Shown here piece by piece: positions 1 through 7,468 of a DNA stretch of 24,162 nucleotides. Source of the stretch: an uncultured Brevinema sp. (GTDB taxonomy: Bacteria; Spirochaetota; Brevinematia; Brevinematales; Brevinemataceae); the NCBI GenBank assembly GCA_947040475.1, contig CAMRBT010000002.1, positions 1 through 24,162 of the forward strand. The letters run 5' to 3'. How positions within the stretch are numbered: position 1 is the first letter of the stretch; each line of letters starts with the position of its first letter. The notes beneath the pieces were generated by a model. It made no database searches. It was not told the DNA's origin and was given only the letters and a program-made list of their open reading frames with translations. The translations under genes and the position numbers were made by a program.

Positions 1-848
1 TTTGGTAATAATCGATTCATCGCCGATTTATCTTCTTGCAAAATAGTCATTTGTTCTAAATGAAATAGACATAATTTTTGTTGAATTTTATATAAACATT
101 TATCACATATCTTATGCTTTTCACAAAATTTTTTATGAGTGTTTAGTACAAATTGATAAGTTTCTAAATCTTTTTGCAATGATTCCATTGTTTTTACAGT
201 TTTTGTAGTACTAGTTTCGTTGAGACAATTATAATAATAACCCATTACTGGAATACCGATAGCTGTCTTACAATAATAAGCAAAAGGAAGGAAAGCTAAT
301 AGATCTTCTGACATGGTAATATGTCTAGTAATTTGTAATTCTTCATAAACCTTAAGCATAAGTTCTTTTTTATAAAAAGCAAAACATAAATTCCAATGAT
401 CTCTTTTTAATGATGTCAGTGAATCAAATAAATTGTTATCAGATACTACTTGAGAATATAAATGCACAGGAATATTTTTTTGAGCTTCTACTTTAGTATA
501 ATTAAAAAATAGAGCATCTTCATTGTTTTGAAGTGCCTTCGCCCCCAATTCACAAATATCTAATGCCAAGTAATCATCACTATCTAAATAAAGAAGGTAA
601 GTCCCTGTAGCTTGTTTACTCCCTATCACCCGAGCAACATAAGGTCCTTTATTTTTATCATATTTTAGATACACTATTCTATCGTCTTTTTGCTGATAAA
701 AACTTACTATTTGTTCACAATCGCCTAATGAACAATCATTAACGATAATTATTTCTATATTTGTATAAGTTTGATTGATTACAGAATCTAAACATTTTGG
801 TAAATATTTTTCTGTATTATATACAGGGATGATTATTGAAATTTTCAT
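1..848 (-). CDS. Family 2 glycosyltransferase, partial (C-terminal end beyond window)
   Basis: The reading frame is open from an ATG at 846-848 to the left edge (about 282 codons, no stop), so the C-terminus is missing. The N-terminus reads MKISIIIPVYNTEKYL, the usual start of a GT-A fold family 2 glycosyltransferase, followed by a nucleotide-binding IIIVNDCS segment and a YLDSDDYL stretch carrying the DxD-type metal/nucleotide-sugar motif. Family 2 enzymes transfer a sugar from a nucleotide-sugar to an acceptor at the cytoplasmic membrane; donor and acceptor cannot be read here. The start lies 15 bases after the stop of the upstream glycosyltransferase, behind an AAGG-type ribosome site, so the two are probably co-transcribed. 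Its first 37 or so residues are nearly identical to those of that upstream gene, which marks them as duplicates. Surface polysaccharide or lipooligosaccharide synthesis is inferred. Confidence 0.88.
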   Translation of the reverse strand, partial: MKISIIIPVYNTEKYLPKCLDSVINQTYTNIEIIIVNDCSLGDCEQIVSFYQQKDDRIVYLKYDKNKGPYVARVIGSKQATGTYLLYLDSDDYLALDICELGAKALQNNEDALFFNYTKVEAQKNIPVHLYSQVVSDNNLFDSLTSLKRDHWNLCFAFYKKELMLKVYEELQITRHITMSEDLLAFLPFAYYCKTAIGIPVMGYYYNCLNETSTTKTVKTMESLQKDLETYQFVLNTHKKFCEKHKICDKCLYKIQQKLCLFHLEQMTILQEDKSAMNRLLP

Positions 849-863
849 TATTTTTTTAACCTT

Positions 864-3173
864 TTATTCTCGTGTTGAATTTTTATATTGTTTTATTGTT
901 TTTTTGACGATTTGTTTTATTTTGTTATATCTCGTTGAATTCTTAGGTAAGATTTTTTTAAATAAAAATATTATTACATTTTTAATAGCTTTTCTTATTT
1001 TTTGTTTTTTTGATGTTGAAGTTTCATTTATGGAATAAATAGACATATCTTTTGCAAGAATTTCTAGTTTTAGATTTTCATGCAAATTTAATACTTTTTC
1101 TTTATCCAGCTTTGGATCTATCTCAATCAAGTCTGATTCATATATCTTATTATTTGAGATTTCGTCTAATAATTGTTTCCATCTATCTATTGTTTTTTCA
1201 CTAGAGAAATTTTCTAAACTTTCTCTAGCCTCTCTTCCCATTTCTTTTCTATATTGCTCATCTTTTAGTAATTTTATAATCGCCTGAGCAAATCCATAGA
1301 TATCATTCTGCTCAACAATAATAGCTCCTTTATGTTGTGTAAACTCTACAGAATCCATTCTAGAAACAACACTAGGAATACCATAAGCTTTAGCTTCTAG
1401 CCAAGTCATGGGCTGTCCTTCAAATGAAGATGGTAGTACATGAATGCTAGCTTTTTGATAGTATTGTTGCACCTCAGTGGTATATCCAGTAACAAAAACA
1501 GACTCTTGCAATCCTAGTTGATTGATAGTAGTGACAATTTGTTCTTTAAGAACCCCATCCCCAACTAAATATAATTTTACTAGTGGAATTTCTGCAATAA
1601 CTTTTTTGAAAACATCTAATAAAAAAAGTGGATTTTTCTCTTCTCTCAAACGCCCTACGAATACAATATTAAAGTCATTTAGAGAATTTAGTTTTATTGA
1701 TAAAGGGTCAAATGTTAAGATATTAGGCATATATATTACGGGAACTTTTTGACTATGATTTATACAAATTTGATCATGATGTGATAAAACTGTCATAAGA
1801 TCCGCTAACTCATAGTATTTTTTATATACTATATCCAAATTTGATTGCCCTATATGATAAAACCATAAAGGAGAATTATGCAGAGCATTTATAATTGTTA
1901 TATTCCCTTTAAGTCTTAGATAAAACATATCATAATATGTTTCTTTTCTCCAATAATCTTGAAAAATAACAGTATCTATTTGGTGTTTTTTCAAAATTCT
2001 GTCTAGGGAATTATATCTACACCTTCCTAAAACTTCTCTACAAACTGTACTAGGCACTTTGAAATCTTGACTATTTTGTTTGTTTTCTGTTATTATAACA
2101 AGCTTGTACCCCAAAGTATCTAATGATTCGGCTAATAAAGCTGCAACTCTTTCTACTCCTCCCCCATACATTTTATCGCAGATAAACGCTATTGTTTTTA
2201 CAGGTTTAAAAACTTGTTTTTTATATGCAGGGATCAGATGAGTAACTAACTCCAAAGGATGGTATTGTATCAATATGTTAAAAACTTTTTCTAGTCCTAT
2301 TTTTTGACAGAATAAAGGAAAAAATTCTTGTTGATCTTTTAAAGGTGTTTTTTGAAAAAACAAAGACACAATCCAATAATCATGATGCTCTTCATTTTTC
2401 ACTTCAGGATACAGTTGATTAATCTTATATTTTTCTTTAAAGAAATATAAAATTTCAAATAATTTTTCTAATGAGTTTATCCATTTTAAATAGGAATCTC
2501 TATTTTTAATTACACTACCTGAGCCACTTACTTCCATACAATTATAGTTATAGATAGCTTTAGGACATCCTATAAAACTAGCTGCAAAAAATGTTGCAAT
2601 ATAATACTGCAAAAAATCTTCAGAATTTATAAGATATACATCTTTTGGAATTAATCGATAAGCTCTTTTTAAAAGTGATTTTTTAATTACTTTGCTACCA
2701 ATACTCCAAGAAACATAAGTGTTTTTAACAAATAACTCTTCAAAACATTCTTGTCCTTTTAGTTTGTTAAATAATAAATTAGCATTTTTTGTAGCATTTT
2801 TAGTAAGAATTTTTAACGATATTTGTATTATCTCTGGAGAGTGTTGTTTAATAGTTTTAGCAATTTCTTTACAAGCATTTAAATCAAGCCAATCATCACT
2901 ATCTAAAGCTAAAACATATTCTCCTCTAGCTATGCTCATCCCATCGTACCTAGCTTGTAACAGACCTTTATTGGTCTCATGTTTTAAATAAACAATCCTA
3001 TTATCTTTTTGAATATAATATTTTATTATTTCTTCACTATTATCTGGAGAACAGTCATTAACGATAATAATTTCAATATTTGTAAAGCTTTGATTGATAG
3101 CAGAATCTAAACATTTTTTCAAATGCTTTTCTGTATTATACACAGGGATAATTATTGAAATTAAAGGACTCAT
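864..3173 (-). CDS. Bifunctional glycosyltransferase: GT2 domain fused to GT4 domain
   Basis: This is a 769-residue protein with two catalytic modules. Residues 1-100 form a family 2 (GT-A) domain with ISIIIPVYNTE near the start and the acidic LDSDDW motif at 90-95; helical sequence continues to about 320. A second module begins near residue 325 (KTIAFICDKMYGGGVERVA) and has the GT-B family 4 layout, including IVFVGRLREEKNP and the E-x7-E motif in SFEGQPMTWLEA that contacts the nucleotide-sugar. The last 45 residues are Lys-rich with a short hydrophobic patch (NVIIFLF), possibly a membrane-contacting helix. A TTGGAG-like ribosome site supports the start. It is the first gene of a minus-strand unit with the partial glycosyltransferase below it. 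Two domains suggest two consecutive sugar additions to one glycan (inference). Donors and acceptors are unknown. Confidence 0.9.
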   Translation of the reverse strand: MSPLISIIIPVYNTEKHLKKCLDSAINQSFTNIEIIIVNDCSPDNSEEIIKYYIQKDNRIVYLKHETNKGLLQARYDGMSIARGEYVLALDSDDWLDLNACKEIAKTIKQHSPEIIQISLKILTKNATKNANLLFNKLKGQECFEELFVKNTYVSWSIGSKVIKKSLLKRAYRLIPKDVYLINSEDFLQYYIATFFAASFIGCPKAIYNYNCMEVSGSGSVIKNRDSYLKWINSLEKLFEILYFFKEKYKINQLYPEVKNEEHHDYWIVSLFFQKTPLKDQQEFFPLFCQKIGLEKVFNILIQYHPLELVTHLIPAYKKQVFKPVKTIAFICDKMYGGGVERVAALLAESLDTLGYKLVIITENKQNSQDFKVPSTVCREVLGRCRYNSLDRILKKHQIDTVIFQDYWRKETYYDMFYLRLKGNITIINALHNSPLWFYHIGQSNLDIVYKKYYELADLMTVLSHHDQICINHSQKVPVIYMPNILTFDPLSIKLNSLNDFNIVFVGRLREEKNPLFLLDVFKKVIAEIPLVKLYLVGDGVLKEQIVTTINQLGLQESVFVTGYTTEVQQYYQKASIHVLPSSFEGQPMTWLEAKAYGIPSVVSRMDSVEFTQHKGAIIVEQNDIYGFAQAIIKLLKDEQYRKEMGREARESLENFSSEKTIDRWKQLLDEISNNKIYESDLIEIDPKLDKEKVLNLHENLKLEILAKDMSIYSINETSTSKKQKIRKAIKNVIIFLFKKILPKNSTRYNKIKQIVKKTIKQYKNSTRE

Positions 3174-3229
3174 TACTACTCCAAAGGTTTTATTATATAA
3201 AGACCATTATATAATATTTGATATCTAAT

Positions 3230-3258
3230 ATTATATATTAAATATAATATTTTGTAAA
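3230..3258 (-). promoter_or_regulatory. Predicted sigma70 promoter for the glycosyltransferase operon
   Basis: On the minus strand TTTACA (3258-3253) is followed after 17 bases by TATAAT (3235-3230). Transcription would begin near 3223, leaving a leader of about 50 bases before the ATG. The whole 3180-3380 gap is extremely AT-rich, so chance matches are a concern. Confidence 0.5.
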
Positions 3259-3315
3259 TCAAAATATTATATCTATATAAATATATTATCTTTGTGAAAA
3301 AAACATGTTATATAC

Positions 3316-3345
3316 TTGACAAAATCAAATAAAATGTTATATAAT
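3316..3345 (+). promoter_or_regulatory. Predicted sigma70 promoter for rpmE-xseA-tRNA methyltransferase operon
   Basis: A consensus TTGACA (3316-3321) is followed after 18 bases by a consensus TATAAT (3340-3345). Transcription would start near 3352, about 30 bases ahead of the rpmE ATG, whose ribosome site is TAGGAG. Confidence 0.75.
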
Positions 3346-3380
3346 ATTAAATAATTAAATAAGACTTAGGAGCTTAAGCT

Positions 3381-3581
3381 ATGAAAAAAGGGATACACCC
3401 CGAACTCAAAGACACTACTGTAGTATGCAGTTGTGGCGAAACTTTTCAATTAAAAACTGTTAATGATAAAATGCTTGTTGAGGTATGCTCAAAATGTCAT
3501 CCTTTTTACACAGGAAGCAATCGTAATACAGAACGTGGTGGAATGGTTGAGCGTTTCAAAAATCGTTATACTGTAAAATAA
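3381..3581 (+). CDS. rpmE: 50S ribosomal protein L31
   Basis: This 66-residue protein starts MKKGIHPELKDTTVVCSCG, the typical opening of bacterial L31, and contains HPFYTGSN. It is the zinc-binding (C+) form: Cys16, Cys18, Cys36 and Cys39 match the four-cysteine pattern of that type. L31 sits on the central protuberance of the large ribosomal subunit and bridges to the small subunit. Length is normal. A TAGGAG ribosome site precedes the ATG and a near-perfect promoter lies about 30 bases further up. xseA begins 44 bases downstream with no terminator between them, so they are probably co-transcribed. Confidence 0.97.
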   Translation: MKKGIHPELKDTTVVCSCGETFQLKTVNDKMLVEVCSKCHPFYTGSNRNTERGGMVERFKNRYTVK

Positions 3582-3625
3582 GCTAATTTATTGAACTTCA
3601 AAATCACATTAGGATTCCTTATTTT

Positions 3626-4753
3626 ATGAAAGGTTTAGAAAAATCGGCACTCTCTGTGAGTGCCGTTGCTTTTTTTATTTCAGGCTTAATTAAAGATCAA
3701 CTTGGTCCTGTCTTAATTAGAGGAGAAATCTCCAATCTTCAACTACGCCAACATTCTGCTTACATTCGATTTTCTTTAAAAGATGATAAGGCTAAGATTG
3801 ATTGTCTCACCCATAATTCTAGTAATGCAGCTAAGCTACTCTCCCACCTCAAAGATGGTGATGAAGTTATTATTTTTGCCCAACCTAGCTATTATACCAA
3901 ATACGGTCAAGTTAGTTTTTTTACAGACGAAATGATGAAACTTGGTGAAGGTGTCTTTCATTCTAACTTAGAAAAACTGCGTCAAAAACTTTATGAAGAA
4001 GGACTATTTGAGGAATCAAAAAAGAAATCTCTTCCTAAATACCCAGAACATATAGGTGTTGTTACTTCTGCTGATGGAGCTGTCTTACAAGATATTTTAC
4101 GTGTTGCTCAAGACAGATACCCTTTTGTTCAGATATCTATTTTTCCTTCTGTTGTTCAAGGTGTTGATGCTCCCAAATCGCTCTATGATTCTTTATCACT
4201 TGCCCTAAAGAGCAATCTAGATGCTATTATTATTGGTCGTGGTGGTGGAAGCAGTGAAGATCTTAACGCCTTCAACGATGAAAAGCTCATCAGACTTGTC
4301 GCACAAGCTGAGACTCCCATTATTGCTGCGGTAGGGCATGAAGTAGATACAACGCTCATCGACTATGTTGCTGATTTTTCAGCTCCTACCCCTACTGGAG
4401 CTGCGATGATACTCCTTCCTGATAAAGATGAATTATTACAAGAATTATCTCAAATCAAACAAGGATTTTCCTCAGGATTGAATTATCTCATTAAAGAAAA
4501 ATCTATAGAAATAGACTCTCTAAAAAATCAACTCATTACTTCTTATCAAAAACATATTGATACAGAACAAGGAGAGTTAGCTTTATTATCCTTAAAATTA
4601 CAAGAAAATAATGTTCAGGTAATTTTAAAAAAAGGATTCGCTGCGATTACAAGCCCCGAATCCTCTATTCAAATAGATAATACTATTACCATAAAAACAA
4701 AAAATAAAATTATCCATGCTACGATCAACAGCATAGATTATATAGAGGAATAA
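3626..4753 (+). CDS. xseA: Exodeoxyribonuclease VII large subunit
   Basis: XseA with XseB degrades single-stranded DNA to short oligonucleotides in repair and recombination. The N-terminal OB-fold spans about residues 9-105 (LIRGEISN, SAYIRFSLKD, YTKYGQVSF). The catalytic domain follows with PEHIGVVTSADGA, IIIGRGGGSSEDLNAFND (about 202-218), AAVGHEVDTTLIDYVAD (about 234-250) and SAPTPTGAA. Arg205, His238 and Asp241 are the conserved active-site positions of the family. The C-terminal strand segment ILKKGFAAI is present. At 375 residues it is shorter than the E. coli protein (about 456); the shortening falls in the region between about 265 and 330, which forms the long coiled coil that carries XseB in E. 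coli. No xseB is visible next to it. The next gene starts 2 bases after the stop. Confidence 0.95.
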   Translation: MKGLEKSALSVSAVAFFISGLIKDQLGPVLIRGEISNLQLRQHSAYIRFSLKDDKAKIDCLTHNSSNAAKLLSHLKDGDEVIIFAQPSYYTKYGQVSFFTDEMMKLGEGVFHSNLEKLRQKLYEEGLFEESKKKSLPKYPEHIGVVTSADGAVLQDILRVAQDRYPFVQISIFPSVVQGVDAPKSLYDSLSLALKSNLDAIIIGRGGGSSEDLNAFNDEKLIRLVAQAETPIIAAVGHEVDTTLIDYVADFSAPTPTGAAMILLPDKDELLQELSQIKQGFSSGLNYLIKEKSIEIDSLKNQLITSYQKHIDTEQGELALLSLKLQENNVQVILKKGFAAITSPESSIQIDNTITIKTKNKIIHATINSIDYIEE

Positions 4754-4755
4754 AT

Positions 4756-5541
4756 ATGTCTCTCGACAAAAACCCCATACAAGTAGGTGAGCTCATCTAC
4801 TTATCCCACGAAAAGATATCTTTTATGATTCCTTTCACTCCTAATGGAAATCTCTCAACAAATAAAGGTGAGATCAAATTTGGAGAAGTGCACTATTGGG
4901 GCGATATTATAAAAAATCACACAGAAAGTGAAGAATTCACTATACTACATCCGACAATATCAGATAGACTCATGAAAGTAAAACGTGCAACGACTATTTC
5001 CTACCCCAAGGATATAGGTGCTGTCATCATGGAAACAGATATTTTTTCTGGTGCTAATGTCTTAGAAATCGGTACTGGTTCGGCAGCATTTGCTATTGCC
5101 ATCTCTAGTATTGTAGGAGAAAATGGCAGAATATATAGTTTTGAACGTAGACCTGAACATCAAAAAATTGCTATTAAAAACTTCCAAAAATTAGCACGTT
5201 TTCAAAATACAGAATTTATTTTAAAAGATGATGTCCATGAAACTGGATTCGGATTAGAACAAAAAATGGACACTGTTTATCTTGATGTTCCAGAACCTGG
5301 AGCTTTGTTGTCAGCTACCAAAGAAGTTCTTACTCCTGGAGGTAATATCGCTATTATCATTCCTTGTGTAGAACAATTAGCAGACGTTGTTAGAGAATTA
5401 CCAAAACACGGATTTACCAGAATCCGCGCTAAAGAAATATTTGAACGTGGGATACGTCCCACCCCAGGTCGTACTCGACCTTATGACAGAATGGTTGCTC
5501 ATACGGTATATTTATTATTTGCAAGTGCTAGTAATCAATAA
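4756..5541 (+). CDS. trmI: tRNA (adenine-58-N1)-methyltransferase, TrmI family
   Basis: This 261-residue SAM-dependent methyltransferase resembles TrmI, which makes m1A in the T-loop of tRNA. The N-terminal beta domain contains NKGEIKFGEV and ILHPT, followed by the characteristic KRATTISYPKDIG segment (about 76-88). The Rossmann fold starts with VLEIGTGSA (102-110, SAM motif I), has the ribose-binding acidic residue in YSFERR (Glu130), and carries DVPEP (177-181), the family's version of the active-site DxPxP motif. RPYDRMVAHTVYLLFA near the C-terminus is also typical. The start is 2 bases after the xseA stop, so translation is probably coupled. The family assignment is firm; position 58 specificity (versus 57/58 as in archaeal enzymes) is inferred from bacterial relatives. 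Confidence 0.9.
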   Translation: MSLDKNPIQVGELIYLSHEKISFMIPFTPNGNLSTNKGEIKFGEVHYWGDIIKNHTESEEFTILHPTISDRLMKVKRATTISYPKDIGAVIMETDIFSGANVLEIGTGSAAFAIAISSIVGENGRIYSFERRPEHQKIAIKNFQKLARFQNTEFILKDDVHETGFGLEQKMDTVYLDVPEPGALLSATKEVLTPGGNIAIIIPCVEQLADVVRELPKHGFTRIRAKEIFERGIRPTPGRTRPYDRMVAHTVYLLFASASNQ

Positions 5542-5566
5542 TATATATGCTTATATATTATTACTA

Positions 5567-5595
5567 TTGACTTTATAATAGAATCCGTTTATAAT
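5567..5595 (+). promoter_or_regulatory. Predicted sigma70 promoter for the Arg-rich secreted protein
   Basis: TTGACT (5567-5572), a 17-base spacer and TATAAT (5590-5595). Transcription would begin near 5602, about 26 bases before the ATG at 5628. Confidence 0.75.
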
Positions 5596-5627
5596 GAACA
5601 AACGTATAACTCTAAAAGGTGTATTAT

Positions 5628-6347
5628 ATGAAATATTTTTTACTATTTTTACTGATTTTTGCTAATGTAACTGATCTTGATGCTCAACAAAGAAGAAGAC
5701 GAGGCGGTCGTAATAGAAGACCTCAAAAACCTGTAATAAGAGCACAAGTTGCCAAAAGACCACAAAAAAATCCTTTTATATTACTATGTAGTAATTACAG
5801 TACTTGGGGTAATTTTCTTTCCTCTCCTGAAGCTGGAAAAATTAATTATTCTGCCGTTTACTGGAATAAAGCAACGCGTAAATTTTTCTATGCTACAATG
5901 ACTGAAGTTTCAAATATTCAATATACTTTTATCCCTTCCAAAAACAATGAAACGCTTGTACATCCTTCTGTAGAAGAAGAAACTTTATTATATGTTGGAA
6001 ATCTAAAACCCAATCAAAGAATTTTGGTGAATACCAATAGAAACCTATTTTATATGAAGACCCTTGTTCCCCTTAAAGATGATACCTATCTCGATAATGG
6101 TGATAATGTATTTCCTAATGAACAGCCTGTATGGCCATTGTTAAATACGCTTTTTGAAGTGCAATTTACAAATAAAAGTGGACACTTATTTAATCGTGTT
6201 CTCTTAGAAGATGGAGTGCTTCGTCGATTAGGCGATCCTCCTAAAAATATGAGAACAATTCCTAGTCCTATATTAGGGGTTCCTCAAGCAAAAAAACCAC
6301 AAAGAAATAATAGAAATAGACAAGGTCAAAGACGACGACGTCAATAA
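5628..6347 (+). CDS. Secreted protein of unknown function with Arg-rich ends
   Basis: The start at ATG 5628 is chosen over an in-frame GTG at 5619 because AAAAGG (5614-5619) sits 8 bases before the ATG and overlaps the GTG. The 239-residue product begins with a signal peptide (MKYFLLFLLIFANVTDLDA, cleavage likely before QQRRRR). The mature protein starts with a very basic tract (QQRRRRGGRNRRPQK) and ends with another (RNNRNRQGQRRRRQ). The middle has normal composition, rich in aromatic and Asn residues, with no motif I recognise. It has its own promoter and a strong downstream terminator, so it is a single-gene unit. Export to the periplasm or surface is inferred. The basic tails could bind an anionic partner such as peptidoglycan, lipopolysaccharide or nucleic acid, but nothing in the sequence decides this. 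Confidence 0.85.
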   Translation: MKYFLLFLLIFANVTDLDAQQRRRRGGRNRRPQKPVIRAQVAKRPQKNPFILLCSNYSTWGNFLSSPEAGKINYSAVYWNKATRKFFYATMTEVSNIQYTFIPSKNNETLVHPSVEEETLLYVGNLKPNQRILVNTNRNLFYMKTLVPLKDDTYLDNGDNVFPNEQPVWPLLNTLFEVQFTNKSGHLFNRVLLEDGVLRRLGDPPKNMRTIPSPILGVPQAKKPQRNNRNRQGQRRRRQ

Positions 6348-6373
6348 AAATTTCAAATATTTTAAAATTAAAA

Positions 6374-6401
6374 AAAAAGCTCTCTTTTGAGGGCTTTTTT
6401 T
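6374..6401 (+). terminator. Intrinsic terminator after the Arg-rich secreted protein gene
   Basis: AAAAAGCTCTC and GAGGGCTTTTT pair through a TTTT loop with one G-U pair, followed by a run of Ts. It closes the 5602-6347 transcription unit. Confidence 0.85.
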
Positions 6402-6408
6402 GATTGTT

Positions 6409-6437
6409 TTGACTATTCTTAATTATCTATATATATT
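6409..6437 (+). promoter_or_regulatory. Predicted sigma70 promoter for the small-exported-protein operon
   Basis: TTGACT (6409-6414), a 17-base spacer and TATATT (6432-6437). It lies right after the preceding terminator and about 20 bases before the GAGAGGAG ribosome site of the 37-residue lipoprotein. Confidence 0.65.
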
Positions 6438-6462
6438 TTATATAGAATGAGAGGAGCTTAAT

Positions 6463-6576
6463 ATGTTTAAAATTATATTAATAGTATGTTGTGCCTTGAT
6501 GCTTGGTGCTTGTGAATCCACTGATTTTTGTCAATATGATATTTTAGATAAAACTAATATCATTGAGGTCTTTTAA
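6463..6576 (+). CDS. Very small lipoprotein (37 residues)
   Basis: A 37-codon frame runs from ATG 6463 to TAA 6574-6576. It has a strong GAGAGGAG ribosome site about 5 bases upstream and a promoter before that. The product begins MFKIILIVCCALMLGACEST: a short positive start, a hydrophobic core and a lipobox L-G-A-C with Cys17 as the predicted lipidated residue. The mature part is only 21 residues (CESTDFCQYDILDKTN and a short tail), rich in acidic residues and containing a second Cys. The next gene starts 2 bases after the stop, which argues that the frame is real and translated. In size it resembles entericidin-type small lipoproteins, but there is no sequence match I can see. Function unknown. 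Confidence 0.75.
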   Translation: MFKIILIVCCALMLGACESTDFCQYDILDKTNIIEVF

Positions 6577-6578
6577 TC

Positions 6579-7043
6579 ATGAAAATTAAAATCACTATAT
6601 TATGTATTTTTTTACTTAGTTTTGCCTATTGTCAGTTGGGAATAACTTCTGATTATACAGGCGGTATTACCCAAGCAACCCTCATTGGCGATACTTGGCA
6701 AGAAATTAATACAGACTTTGATGGTACATACAGACGTTGGTTTTTTATGAATGACACACAAGTCGTTAATTCTCTTCGTGGTGTTACTTTATATTATGAC
6801 TGGGAACCTTTTGAAATTAACGGCACTGTCAATCCTAACCCTCAAAATCAAGCCGTATTCAGACTAAAAAGCAACTCTCCCGGTGGAGTATTATATCAAT
6901 ACATGCTTGTATGGTTTATCAATGCTGAAGGAACTTCTGCAGTTTTTCAAGTTTATACCACACCTCAAGACGTTACCAGATATCTCGTTAATGTCCAGCA
7001 TTCTGTATCTGGACCTAATTTTAATAAAATTATTGTACCTTAA
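6579..7043 (+). CDS. Small secreted protein of unknown function
   Basis: This 154-residue protein begins with a signal peptide (MKIKITILCIFLLSFAYC). Cleavage probably falls around Cys18/Gln19; the preceding F-A-Y does not make a standard lipobox, though spirochaete lipoboxes are lenient. The mature part is rich in Thr, Asn and aromatic residues (GDTWQEINTDFDGTYRRWFF, VTLYYDWEPFEING, YQYMLVWFINAEG), which suggests a compact beta-rich domain. I recognise no family. It is the middle gene of a three-gene unit: the ATG follows the 37-residue lipoprotein stop by 2 bases with no separate strong ribosome site, so translation is probably coupled, and the next gene follows after 18 bases. Confidence 0.8.
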   Translation: MKIKITILCIFLLSFAYCQLGITSDYTGGITQATLIGDTWQEINTDFDGTYRRWFFMNDTQVVNSLRGVTLYYDWEPFEINGTVNPNPQNQAVFRLKSNSPGGVLYQYMLVWFINAEGTSAVFQVYTTPQDVTRYLVNVQHSVSGPNFNKIIVP

Positions 7044-7061
7044 ATTTTTATAGGAGTTATC

Positions 7062-7466
7062 ATGAATAAACTATTATTAAGTATATTAATATTATTAAAT
7101 ATTAATATCTTTGGACTATCTGCAGAACAAGAATTCAAAAACCAAGTCCAAGGTAAAACTATTATTGGAAAATCCATAAAAGGCAGACAAGCTTTATATA
7201 CTTTTTCTCAAAATGGCAACAATGCCTTGCTAAGACAGGGCGGCACTTTCAACCATGAATTTATAAAAATGTGTGGAGATATTGCCATCTACAAAGAATA
7301 TCGTCTTTTTGATGTTTACTACACCGCTTTTCAAGTCAATGGTGATAAAGTATATGTCACTAGTAATGATATCGTTGGCGGATTAAAATTAGAAAAATAT
7401 AAAGATATCCCTCAACAAGTCGCCCAAAAACTACTCGATAATGCTCTAATATTTTTATTCAAATAA
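7062..7466 (+). CDS. Small secreted protein of unknown function
   Basis: This 134-residue protein starts with MNKLLLSILILLNINIFGLSA, a clear signal peptide with likely cleavage after LSA. The mature region (EQEFKNQVQGKTIIGKS, YTFSQNGNNALLRQGG, AFQVNGDKVYVTSND) looks like alternating short strands and ends in a helical, hydrophobic tail (QQVAQKLLDNALIFLFK). A TAGGAG ribosome site supports the ATG. It is the last gene of the small-exported-protein unit and is convergent with the sugar kinase gene, whose stop codon is only two bases away. No recognisable family; the shared operon suggests a function linked to the two small exported proteins before it. Confidence 0.8.
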   Translation: MNKLLLSILILLNINIFGLSAEQEFKNQVQGKTIIGKSIKGRQALYTFSQNGNNALLRQGGTFNHEFIKMCGDIAIYKEYRLFDVYYTAFQVNGDKVYVTSNDIVGGLKLEKYKDIPQQVAQKLLDNALIFLFK

Positions 7467-7468
7467 TA

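Noticed and set aside
775..1038. A plus-strand 87-codon frame across the gap between the glycosyltransferases
   Set aside because: It is hydrophobic-looking because it reads Lys-rich sequence in antisense, and it overlaps two well-supported genes.
5539..5560. An AT-only hairpin (TAATATATA/TATATATTA) at the stop of the tRNA methyltransferase gene as a terminator
   Set aside because: No G-C pairs in the stem and no T run after it. It may be chance in AT-rich DNA.
6371..6378. The A8 homopolymer as a phase-variation tract
   Set aside because: It lies in an intergenic terminator, where slippage would not switch a coding frame.
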